64,000 bases of DNA from Anisodus tanguticus (lineage: Eukaryota; Streptophyta; Magnoliopsida; Solanales; Solanaceae). The translations under genes were made by a program, and so were the position numbers. The stretch covers positions 40,003,305-40,067,304 of the forward strand of contig CM067549.1 of the NCBI GenBank assembly GCA_034509755.1, in the 5' to 3' direction. The notes below the pieces were generated by a model. The model was not told the DNA's origin. It saw nothing but the letters and a program-made list of their open reading frames with translations, and did not search any database. Below are positions 1-9,188 of this stretch, in pieces (within the stretch, counting starts at the first letter, position 1; the number at the start of each line of letters is the position of its first letter).

Positions 1-576
1 GTCTTGTGACCATAGATGTAGTGGCAAGCCCACTGCTCTAATCCATGTCGACTTTTCCTTATGTCAAACTGATGTACAACCAACAAAAGGATTCCACCAT
101 TCCAACCTGACCTTTATATTTTTCCAAAGCCAATCACCTTGCAGAATCTGTTGTGCCAAGTTCCTGTTAGGAAACTCAAAGAGAGAGATTCCCATACATC
201 TCGTAAATGTTCACCCGAAAAGCTTTCTTCCATATGGATGTTGACCACCTACGAACATATGATAATGTAGGCTGTTCAATATTCCCGGTACTCCCTGTTA
301 AGCATCTTCCTAAAAGACCTTCTGTGTTAACTGTTCCATTGCTTGTGGATTGGGATTGTCATTTACTTTTCTTAACTACCTTTGCATAAGGATAGTCTTT
401 ATTAGCGATTCTAGGAGTTTGTTTGGAAGACTGTTGGACGGAGCATTTAAAGAAGCTTTCAATTTTAAAAGATATGTCTCTCCATCCTGCATTAATGGCT
501 AGCTCAGAAACTATAATTACTGATCCAGCCTCTCCCTTGAGAGACAGAATACTCATGTATCTTCCATGCTCATTGT
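1..576 (-). pseudogene. DUF4283-type (gag-like/LINE ORF1-like) gene fragment, downstream part
   Basis: Read on the minus strand, this stretch gives a broken protein. One part, about 359-576, contains NEHGRYMSILSLKGE and later AGWRDISFKIESFFKC. After a stop at about 386 it continues with a segment reading RRWSTSIWKKAFRVNIYEMYG. The later part includes a TGTWHNRF-like stretch and a final WACHYIYGHKT. The order (an 'RRW..' module, then a 'W.K...VNVYEM' module, then a tryptophan-rich module ending in a 'GLPLHLWS'-like motif) matches what I remember of DUF4283 proteins. These are RNA-binding-like proteins of plant retroelements and of expanded families in Solanaceae. Several stops interrupt the frame. 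The upstream (N-terminal) part resumes at 2102-2320, on the other side of an RTE LINE insertion. The family call is from memory of motifs and is moderately sure; the role is unknown. Confidence 0.5.
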
Positions 577-584
577 ACTTCCTA
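577..584. repeat. Left target-site duplication of RTE LINE 1
   Basis: The 8-mer ACTTCCTA lies here, at the 3'-tail end of the LINE, and again at 2102-2109 next to its truncated 5' end. Removing the LINE and one copy would bring the two halves of the DUF4283-like gene together. About ten bases between the last LINE-homologous position (near 2091) and 2102 are unexplained filler. Confidence 0.5.
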
Positions 585-2101
585 CAACAACAACAACATA
601 CCCAGTGAAATCCCACAACATGGGTCTGGAGAGGGTAAAGTGTACACAGAACTTACCTCTACCTTGGTAGGTAGAGCGGCTGTTTTTGGAGACCCTCGAC
701 TCAAGAGAAAGTATAATCACAAGCAAAGCAAGAGAAACGGTCAAACCCAGACAAGAAATTAAAGCAGTATGAACATGCTGATAACAAAAGCGAATAAGCC
801 ATGTAGCGCATTCAGAAAAAGTAAGCAGTAACTAGCGCAAGTAAATAAGCTAAACAAAGTACACTAAAATAATGCGCCTATAAGTGTGATAGGCTAATCG
901 GGTCTACAGTAATAGCACTACAACTATTATTTTGTAAGCGTAAGTAGGACTACGCTCGACTACCTACTACCCTTCTATCCTAATCTGTGTCCTCCACAAC
1001 CTCCTATCTAAGGTCATGTCCTCAGTAAGTTGCACCTGCGTCATATCCCGTCTAATCACCTCTCCCCAATACTTCTTCAGCCTACCTCTACCCCTCATAA
1101 ACCCGTCTATAGCCAACCTCTCACACCTCCGCACTGGGTGTCTCTCCTCTGCAAATGCCCGAACCATCTCAACCTCGCTTCCCGCATCTTATCCTCCATC
1201 GAGGCCACTCCTACTCTGCCCCGGATATCATTATTTCTAATTCTATTTCTTCTTGTATGCCCACACATCCATCTCAGCATCCTCATCTTCGCAACTTTCA
1301 TCTTTTGGATGTGCGAAGTCTTGACTGGCCAACACTCTGCCCCATACAACATAGTCGGTCTAACCACCACCCTATAGAACTTGCCTTTTAAGTTTTGGTG
1401 GCACCTTTTTGTTGCACAAGACTCCAGATGCGAGCCTCCATTTCATCCACCCCGCCCCAACACGATGTGTGACATCGTCATCGATCTCTCCATTCCCTTG
1501 GATAATAGACCCGAGGTACTTGAAGCTTACTTTCTTTGGAATGACCTGAGTACCAAGCCTCACCTCCACGTCTGTCGCAAGGTCGCTCCCGTTGCTGAAC
1601 TTGCACTCCAAATATTCTATCTTGGTCCTACTCAACCTGAACCCTTTAGACTCCAGAGTCTGTTTACAAACCTCCATCTTGGCGTTCACTCCGCTGCGAA
1701 TTTCATCAATCAGAACTATGTCGTCTGCGAATAACATACACCATGGCACCTCCTCTTGGATTTGTCGCGTCAGTCCATCCATCACCAAGGCAAATAGGAA
1801 TGGGCTAAGAGTTGATCCCTGGTGCAGCCCCCATCATCATTGGGAAGTGCTCCGAGTCTCCGACTACTGTCCGTACCCTAGTCTTGGCTCCATCATACAT
1901 ATCCTTGATCGCCCTAGTGTACGCCACAGGCACACCTCTAACCTCCAAACATCTCCATAGAAGCTCCCTAGGGACTTTGTCGTATGCCTTCTCGAGGTCG
2001 ATTAAAACCATATGTAAGTCTCTCTTCCTCCTCTCCCTATACTGTTCCACCAACCTCGTAATAAGATGAATGGCTTCTGTGGTCTAACGCCATTCTTGGA
2101 A
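585..2101 (-). mobile_element. RTE-type LINE, 5'-truncated (copy 1)
   Basis: A non-LTR retrotransposon in minus orientation. Its 3' end lies at the left, where the minus strand reads GGGATTTCACTGGGTATG followed by TTG repeats, a tail shared by Solanaceae RTE LINEs and SINEs. From right to left the decayed reverse transcriptase shows DLHMVLIDLEKAYDKVPREL at 1805-2053. Next comes the catalytic box MLFADDIVLID near 1720-1740, in a 138-residue frame at 1372-1788. The C-terminal thumb/connection region follows at 967-1370 and includes KMRMLRWMCGHTRRNRI and RGRGRLKKYWGEVIRRDMTQ. At least three frame changes separate these parts. The endonuclease and the N-terminal half of the RT are missing. Same family as the longer copy at 9189-11887. 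Confidence 0.85.
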
Positions 2102-2320
2102 ACTTCCTAGTACCATAAAAATCAGCAACTTGGTCCTTTGTCCCCCATCTCCTCACCGTATTCTTTTGATCATTTGAAGCCTCCTTGAGGATGGAAACAG
2201 ACCCATTCCATAACCTTCTTACTTATGGTTAACCTTCTCAGCCTATTTCTGCTTCTCTCGACCTAGTCAAACCAGATATCATTGCTTGAAGTCCACCTAG
2301 TGATGTCAAAAGACTTGAAA
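2102..2320 (-). pseudogene. DUF4283-type gene fragment, upstream part
   Basis: On the minus strand this reads, across one frame change, TISKKVMEWVCFH and then LKEASNDQKNTVRRWGTKDQ, ending in a GTRKF-like segment directly before the LINE. Related proteins carry that segment just before the NEHGRYMSI motif that resumes at 576. It is therefore the N-terminal half of the same broken gene as 1-576. A stop (WFD followed by TAG) lies near 2262. The right-hand limit is approximate because similarity fades. Confidence 0.4.
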
Positions 2321-3150
2321 CAAGCATTAAAATAAATTCTGCTTTCCCCCAAGAAAAAAATCAGAACTGAACAAAGTAACAAATGAAGAAAAAAAAGAGG
2401 GTTTTATCAGTAACCACAATGGGTGATTACTGTTGGCAGGAAAGAAAGGGGCTGATTCCGGTGGACCTAGCCTGAAAGAGGAGCTTCTACAATCCTAGAA
2501 AGTAGGAGAGAAAATCTTGGTAAATGTGCCTGCGAGCATTTTTAAAAAAAAGAACCCCAAAACCGATCCATAAGGAGAGATCACATCTTGAAATCACTTC
2601 CTTTCCTCTATGTCTATTGGCATTTCATTAACCTTCCAACTAAAGTTGTTTATGGTGTTTGTACACGAAAGACTTGTGAATTGCTAAAATTTGATGGCTT
2701 AACATTCTAATTCTAGCTATTGCATTATGTAACTCACAAAAGATGAGCACCCTTTTTCTTTACCTATTTATATTATAGTTATGCTTGTTAAAGTTATTGG
2801 TGTATCAGTTGTTCCTACTAATGCAATTAAGTTATTCACCATCAATTTGGTTTTCATCAGCTTAAAGAGGATAAAGCAACTTAGAATCACAAGATGCTGG
2901 TTGTTGAGTGGTCAATTTGGTATAAACCTTGTGAAATAATTTAATAAAGTAGTATATATCTCGACATCCTATGTGATGAATATCTTTCTGCCTCCTCACA
3001 GTGTAATGCATTATTCATGTCCTTGACTGATATCCAACAAGGAGAGAACTTATTTCATTCTATATCATCTTTTTGGGTTTTCTTACATAAAAGAGGTAAA
3101 GTATTTCTGTTATGTGATATTTTCTCCCAAGATGTATTAGATTATTGGAA
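2321..3150. other. Unassigned AT-rich intergenic sequence
   Basis: No open frame with recognisable motifs, no tRNA-like fold and no clear terminal repeats were seen. Homopolymer A runs near 2350-2395 and 2545 are the only notable texture. Confidence 0.4.
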
Positions 3151-4292
3151 TGTCAAATGTTAGATAATTGTTAGTGTTAAAGTCGCAAAGAGAATTGTAT
3201 CTCACACCTATAAATAACTGTGTTGTGTATTTCACTATCGTCAAGTTAGCTTCCCTTCTTATTCTTCTCACATGGTATCAGGCCCTCCAATCTTGGTAGT
3301 GTCATATGTAGCTTCCTCCGACCAGCAAGTGCCCTTACACTGCAGAACTAAAGTTTTTTCTCCTTTGTCATAATTTTACTATTCTTTCCTCTTTTTACTG
3401 ACCATTCAAGTGGGAAAATGCCTACTTTTGGTGACCGTTTTGATAGTACCCTACCTCTTTTTTGCTGAACTTTCGACAGCATCATGTCTCTTTTGAGGAA
3501 AGATTCGACGGCACCAAGCCCGGTGATCTCTGCAACATGCACCTCTTCCGCTGATTCTTCCAGTGGAATCAAACCTTCTTCAAGAGACCATTTAGCTGGA
3601 ATCGTGCCTTTTCCAGCAATTGTTGACAGCATCATCCTTATTTCGGTTATTAATTTAAAGAATATGTCATCCATTTTTCAAATAAAATTATATTAGCAAA
3701 ATCCCAGTGATCAGAACTTTCCCGAAGACTCTCCGCTAGATTTTCCAAAAGGTGTTCGGGAGACACTATCCACATGACTTGCAGTGAATATGTTTCCGTG
3801 TTTTTAAATAAGCAAACTCAAGTTAATTTCCCTTCCCCGCCTTAAGTTTAAGGGATTAGAATGTCAAATGTTAGTGTGTTGGAATATTGGAATTAAACTT
3901 TGACCTTATCATCGATTTATTTGCCAGTAAAAATATAGAGAACTTCTACTACTATTATTGTTATCAATATATATTATTGTTAGTATTACTATTACTTATA
4001 TATACTTAACTCACGTTTCACTTATTTTTCTATGATGATGACATGAGTTGAGCTTAAATGAGGAAACATGGACAGTGAGAACTGAGGACTCATATAGCCG
4101 ACCCCAACTTGTTTGAGTCTGAGGCAGTTGTTGTTGTTGTTGTTAGGATATTGGCGTTAAAGTCTTAATGTTAATTTAGCCTCATTTGTTAAATATAAGA
4201 TGTGAATTGTATCTTACACCTCTAAAAAAGTATGTCATATTCCATTATCATCAAATTATCTACTTATATCTTCCCTTCTCTTTCTTATCACA
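3151..4292 (+). mobile_element. Small LTR element (TRIM-like or decayed copia) with its right LTR split by an insertion
   Basis: The left LTR-like unit spans 3151-3272, starting TGTCAAATGTTAG and ending TTCTCACA. It is followed at once by TGGTATCAGGCCC, a primer-binding site for initiator Met tRNA. The unit contains CTATAAATA (TATA-like). A second copy begins TGTCAAATGTTAG at 3862, breaks at 3890, resumes at 4155 and ends TTATCACA at 4292. The roughly 590-bp interior (3273-3861) has no recognisable gag or pol. I could not find a matching 5-bp target duplication. Length and lack of coding fit a TRIM or an internally deleted copia element. Confidence 0.6.
3891..4145 (+). mobile_element. SINE / RTE-LINE 3'-end fragment inserted in the LTR
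   Basis: About 255 bp ending in CCGACCCCAACTTGTTTGAG, then TCTGAGGCAG and five TTG repeats. This is the characteristic 3' end of Solanaceae SINEs and their RTE partner LINEs. It is flanked by GGAATATTGG (3881-3890) and GGATATTGG (4146-4154), a plausible target-site duplication with one indel. The insertion separates the two halves of the right LTR of the host element. Whether it is a true SINE with a tRNA-derived head or only a LINE tail is open: I saw no clear A and B boxes. Confidence 0.6.
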
Positions 4293-4486
4293 TTGACAAC
4301 ATCATGTCCTCCAAAAGAAGCTGACGTTTCCTTGCTAAATTTCTCTTCCACAACAAATGACGGACACTCTTTACATTTTAGTTCGGCCAATTCTGCAAAT
4401 ACCATGTACCTTTTTCCTAAATGACATCTCGCTGCAAGAATATGACCGATGAGTCTGACCTAACTTTCATTATGAGATGTGGACAT

Positions 4487-4544
4487 TGATAACATAATAA
4501 GGTTTTCTTTTTCTTTTTTTCTTGATAACATAATAAGGTTTTCT
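4487..4544. repeat. Short direct repeat (2 units)
   Basis: The 22-mer beginning TGATAACATAATAAGG occurs at about 4487-4508 and again at about 4523-4544, separated by a pyrimidine tract. It looks like a local duplication. Confidence 0.6.
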
Positions 4545-5640
4545 AAAAAGAATGACGAGGGTGCTGAGACACAAAGGTAGGTACCAAATATGCAAGTCTG
4601 TAGTACTACTTACTAGGCGCTGCAAGTTAATTAGCTTGTTGATCTCCATGGGAATTTGAACTGCCACAATTCAGAAACTGAGAGATTAGCTTCAGAAAAG
4701 ATAAAAGCTTCAGGTAAATAAGATCAGACATATAAACGAAGAAAACAATTTCCCCAGGTAACATAGGTATAAATTATTTGGCAGTAGATGGAATTGATAG
4801 TGATTTGTTTTTTTGCTTAAACTGACTAGGAAGATATGAATCAGAAGCTTGAGAACAATACCCAATTTATTGTGTGTCAAGTCGAGGGTGCGTACAGATC
4901 TCTCCAGGCAGATAACTTCATCAGGAAAAGACTGTCAAGGAAAAAACAGTCAGGAGATCATAAGACTAACAGATTGGATTAACTTGTGTCCTTATCTGTC
5001 AATATTTACATTTCTTCACAGAAAGCATTATTCATTTGAAACCAGCAAACTAACAAGAGCAACTCCTGAATCACTTTCTAAGCCTATACATTCATGAACT
5101 AAAGCCAATGGGAATCTAAAATCTATTTCTTTGTAAAGTCTTATCACCATTAGATCAGAAAACTCCTATAAGCATGCATGTGTCTGATTGTATATCTGTG
5201 CACATATATACAATCACACACACGAGACATTGACATCTCGTGATTAAGCAAACATATTTCATCATTGAATTGTGGACATTCAGCAGTTTAGGAAGGTATA
5301 GATCCACTTCAGTTAAAAAATTATTGCACATAGTCATCTCTAGGAATTCATTAAATTATCTACTGGTGCAAATGCCACTAAATGTAGTAACTCCATCTCT
5401 CTGATTTGTGGGGCACAATCTACTCCCCAAGAGTCAATTAAACCAATTTTCATGGACATCATTTACTTTTTGAAAACAAATTAGACATTTATGTTAAAAC
5501 TTAAAACTAGTATGTGATCTTTGTGGTGAAAATGTTAATGCAAAAAGTAGAATAAGATCCACTTTTTACTCCTGAAAATGTAAATGCTCACAAAGGAATT
5601 ACTTAATTAGTAACATGTCCACTTTCATACGATTAGGAGG
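4545..5640. other. Unassigned intergenic sequence
   Basis: Only short, motif-free frames are present. No domain, RNA gene or mobile-element end was recognised between the short repeat and the plastid-derived block. Confidence 0.4.
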
Positions 5641-5641
5641 T

Positions 5642-5872
5642 TTATTCGAATACGAAATCCAATCTTGGAAATACAGCATCCCGCTTTTTTTTACTTTCAC
5701 CCAATTGAGCACATCTAGCATATTTTTTCACAGTAGCAGGATCACTATAACTGACACCGTTGAGTTCACCGCCATAGAACTCATCAGTTACACCTACTTG
5801 TTCAACACTATACTTCGATTCTACCCTTCTAAAAGGAACATCGGCTCTAACAATTCCATTGTCGTCTACCAA
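5642..5872 (-). pseudogene. psbB: psbB (photosystem II CP47) fragment, plastid-derived
   Basis: The minus-strand frame of 76 residues reads NGIVRADVPFRRVESKYSVE, then EFYGGELNGVSYSDPATVKKYAR. This is the lumenal large-loop region of CP47, a chlorophyll-binding core antenna of photosystem II. After AQLGE the similarity collapses through small indels (ESKKKRDAVF where the family has a longer segment). The fragment covers under a fifth of the roughly 508-residue protein and lacks its membrane helices. It is a dead copy. Confidence 0.85.
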
Positions 5873-5884
5873 AACGATCGGATT

Positions 5885-6144
5885 TTGGTCGGCGTTTGCC
5901 CCCGATTCAATCGGGGATCGAATTGATTATCGAAACATGAGTTTAAACAATCGATTTATTAGTGAACAAGGAAGATATTATCAAGACGAGTGAATAGATT
6001 GACCTTGAAACAACAACAATTACTTACTCTTGCTATAAAACAAGCTCGTATATTATCTTTGTTACCTTTTCTCAATAATGAGAATCAATTTGAAAGAATT
6101 GAGTCGACCGCTAGAACTACTGGTTTTAAAGTCCGAAATAAATA
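5885..6144 (+). pseudogene. rps18: rps18 (plastid ribosomal protein S18) fragment
   Basis: The plus strand encodes RRLPPIQSG, then, after loss of one G from a G run (frameshift near 5915), a segment starting YRNMSL. It continues FISEQGR, NRLTLKQQQ, IKQARILSLLPFLNN and TARTTGFKVRNK with a terminal TAG. This is the C-terminal part of plastid S18. Its N-terminus is replaced by psbB sequence in the opposite orientation, joined at about 5875-5885. Beyond the stop, sequence to about 6290 resembles the rps18 downstream spacer. Confidence 0.85.
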
Positions 6145-6574
6145 GGCTTATTCTTCACTTGAATCATAACTACAATAATCTAGATTTGAGTATCGTGTCG
6201 TAAGGGAAAAAATGAATCGGAATAAGCCAACCCTTCTAGATGTTTCAATGCTTGATTCTCGAATAGGATTGAATTTAAAGATGAATGCTTGGTTTACGTT
6301 ATGGAAGAAAGACATGTATATGTGATATTAGATATTGACTAGTGCTAGCTATATATGAAATGAACTAAAGATATATTTTACTACTCTAGAGGATTCTAAT
6401 AGATTAGAAGTCCTTCCGACCTCGTGTGAATGTGAATTGAATGAATAAACCGATGAAATCAAGAAACAATTCAACTAACAATTCGAACCAGGAACAAGAA
6501 ATGGAAGAACGAAAGCCGAATGGGTTCACAAAGATTTTGTGGCTAAAAAAGTGAAAAATATATATCAAAGTAGT

Positions 6575-6665
6575 TTTGATCTATGCTTATTCTCAACTCC
6601 CCGAACCATTTCGTCGATTATTACGCCCTTCCTCGTCTTTAGGTGCCTAGGTATCCACCGTGGAT
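6575..6665 (-). pseudogene. rrn23: Plastid 23S rRNA 5'-end fragment
   Basis: The minus strand reads GGTGGATACCTAGGCACC, then AAAGACGAGGAAGGGCGTAA, CGACGAAATG and GGGGAGTTGAGAATAAGCAT. This is the conserved start of plastid/bacterial 23S rRNA. Similarity ends abruptly after CATAGATC. Only about 90 nt of about 2.8 kb remain, so it is a relic. Confidence 0.85.
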
Positions 6666-7200
6666 CAATCCCTTTGCCGCTCATTCTTCAAGCATAAGGA
6701 AGATCCTTTTCAAGTTTGAATTTGTTCATTTGGACTCTGGGTTCTTCTACTTCATATTTATTTAATATGAATGTTTTCCCTCTTTTTTTTTATATCACCT
6801 TAAGTCCCATAGCTTTGATCCCATAGAATTTGACCCATTTTCTCAATGAACGAACGGTACGAAATAAATCAGATTGATAAAAGTATCATATGAAATCTTC
6901 ATATTTTCCCCTTCCTCGATCCCTATCCCATAGGAACACTGTTTGAATCAATAGAGAACCTTTTTGCATGAATCGATATTATTCTATTCCAAATCCTTCC
7001 CGATATGTCCCATGGAAAATCTCGAATTTGGATCCCAAATTGACGGGTTAGTGTGAGCTTATCCATGCGGTTATGCACTCTTTGAATAGTGTTGAGGTCT
7101 ATCTTGCAGAGATACTCAAATTGGATCAATGATTAGTTCCCTGTGAATGTATTTGGTTACTTGTCCATCTTTTTTTCCTACTCTTTCATTGTATACCTCC

Positions 7201-9178
7201 AGAAACCTCAGAGAACAGAGAACATTCTAGAAGGAGAAACATATCAAACTCTCCTTTATATAGATGATCATGTATGTCTAAAATAGTGAACTTAACTATT
7301 GACACATAAACTTTGTGCTCTTAGGCAATCTACTCGAAAATTTCATCAACGCCAACGTCCAAGGAAATATCGAGCTTACTATTATCCTGCATTCCGAAAA
7401 TTATTCATAGACCTCGCATGTACATCACAATAAAGTACAACGCTCATCACGCCAAACAACCCATAACGGCTGACGTTACCTGAAATTTAACAAAACATAG
7501 AAAAATGGAATCGGCAAAAGAAACAACACCAGAATCTGAAATACCACAAACAAACACTCAGAAGTCCAAATTTTAAGATTAATGATATTTGATTCAAAAG
7601 ATAGTAAGAAAACACAAGGCATATGGAATATTCATGAAATAGATATGGGGCTGATTGTCTGTAATGACGATTAGCGAAACACACAATCAATCAACTAAGC
7701 ATTAATTCCAAATGAGTTGAGGTTGTCTATATAAATCCATTAACCCTACTCCGGGCGATTTCATTTCAATATTAAATAAAAGTTATTCAATCAGCTAATA
7801 GGGAGAGAAGAAATGAAATGCCTTCAATTTGAAGTCGCGTAAAGCAACGATGCCAGTTGAACGCCATCGCGCCATGCGGATCGCTTTAGTATCTGCGGCC
7901 TTGCTACTGCAACACCCCATTATTCTCTTTATTGATAAAGGGATATCTTCACTAGACAATCAAAAGTTATGGAAGAAAGTGAGGCAAAGCAATTTCGTCG
8001 AGGGAAGTGAATGCGTGAGAGTATTTTTGTGCAGTAGGAGGAGTATGTTGTCAGATTATAGCAAACTCTCATTTTGGTGCCTTCTTGGGACCAATATCCG
8101 GCAAGGTTAATTAAGGAACGGGATAATTTACTCATGCTATTATAATTATGTTTAAAAAAAAAAAAACAGCAGAGCTTGTGTTAAAATTTTAATTAAAGTG
8201 TCAAAAACATTAAGATTTTGAAATAACAACAACCCTTAAGAGTTGATTTTCTTAGTAGAGAAACACCGTTATACGAAATTAGTGAGGTTTGAAGGGAGTT
8301 ATTAGCCAAAACACTAAAAAAAAATATTTGGTTTTATTTGAAAATATTAGATTTGATTGAGCGTTATTCATATGCATCGTTGAGAAAGAAAATATTTACT
8401 CAATTCTGCATTCTTGAAAGGTATATTTGGTCTTTTTGGCTTATATCATCTAATTAGGTTAGTTAGTGTGTAATTAAAATAAGGATAAATTTGAATCAAA
8501 TATTGAACGATAATGATATATTTATGATAAAATATTAACGACGGATATACTTTATTCCGATCTTTGATGAGACTGAAATTCGCTAGAGAGGCTTTATATG
8601 ATGTTAAATATTTTGGCCAAAGATTATAGGGGGAAAAATCACACTTTATAGATAAGATGGCGAAAAGGAAGAAATACTAGCAAAAGAGCAAAAGTTGTAA
8701 ACTATTTTATAGATTCAACTAATAAATATATTATTTTATTTGATAAAATTGCAATTTCCATTAGTGTTTGAGGCCTACTATAATTTTTTATTTTGTGTTT
8801 CAGCTCGTGTTCGATATTCGTATTGGACCTCTGGTTGATCTGAATTCGCATCGTGTAACGTACATTTAAGCAAAAAGCGCTCCCTAACATAATTTTTTTG
8901 ATACTTAAGACTCGAATCCGAAACTAATTAAGGATGGAGGGACCCTATCTATTCCACCACAATCATTGCCGGTGGTCGTACTATAAATTGCTAATACACA
9001 CTCAATTTTGCTTTGAAATTTGCACCCTCCTTCCAACTTTGAACAATAGGTACTTCTCCTATCATATGCAATATCTATTTTTTTCTTTAATATTTTCATC
9101 CACTTTTATGTAATTTTTTTATATTATGTATGATTTTTATTCTATTAACGTACGTGAATTGCCTATGTTTTAAATTAT
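7201..9178. other. Unassigned, mostly AT-rich intergenic sequence
   Basis: A 93-residue plus-strand frame at 7829-8110 has a stretch (HPIILFIDKGISSLD) faintly like an ABC Walker B region, but no Walker A or signature motif is visible and it is not called as a gene. The rest (8160-9178) shows poly(A) runs and no recognisable element ends. Confidence 0.35.
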
Positions 9179-9188
9179 TCTTTTATTA
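9179..9188. repeat. Left target-site duplication of RTE LINE 2
   Basis: TCTTTTATTA here matches 11888-11897 exactly. The sequence is AT-rich, so a chance match is possible, but both copies sit where the LINE similarity ends. Confidence 0.5.

Larger units (their letters stand above)
5642..7200. other. Nuclear plastid DNA insertion (NUPT), rearranged mosaic
   Basis: Pieces of at least three plastid genes lie within 1.1 kb: psbB (minus), rps18 (plus) and the 5' end of the 23S rRNA (minus). In normal plastomes psbB and rps18 are several kb apart and 23S rRNA is in the inverted repeat, so this block was rearranged before or after transfer. The segment at 6720-7140 also looks plastid-like, with a minus-strand frame containing MDKLTLTRQFGIQIRDFPWD. 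I associate it with the rRNA/inverted-repeat region but cannot name it. Substitutions and frameshifts show that none of the genes works. The right boundary is uncertain. Confidence 0.75.

Noticed and set aside
7829..8110. A 93-residue plus-strand frame with HPIILFIDKGISSLD, faintly like an ABC-transporter Walker B region
   Set aside because: No Walker A, signature motif or neighbouring exon was seen, and the frame is short. Treated as chance or an unrecognisable relic.
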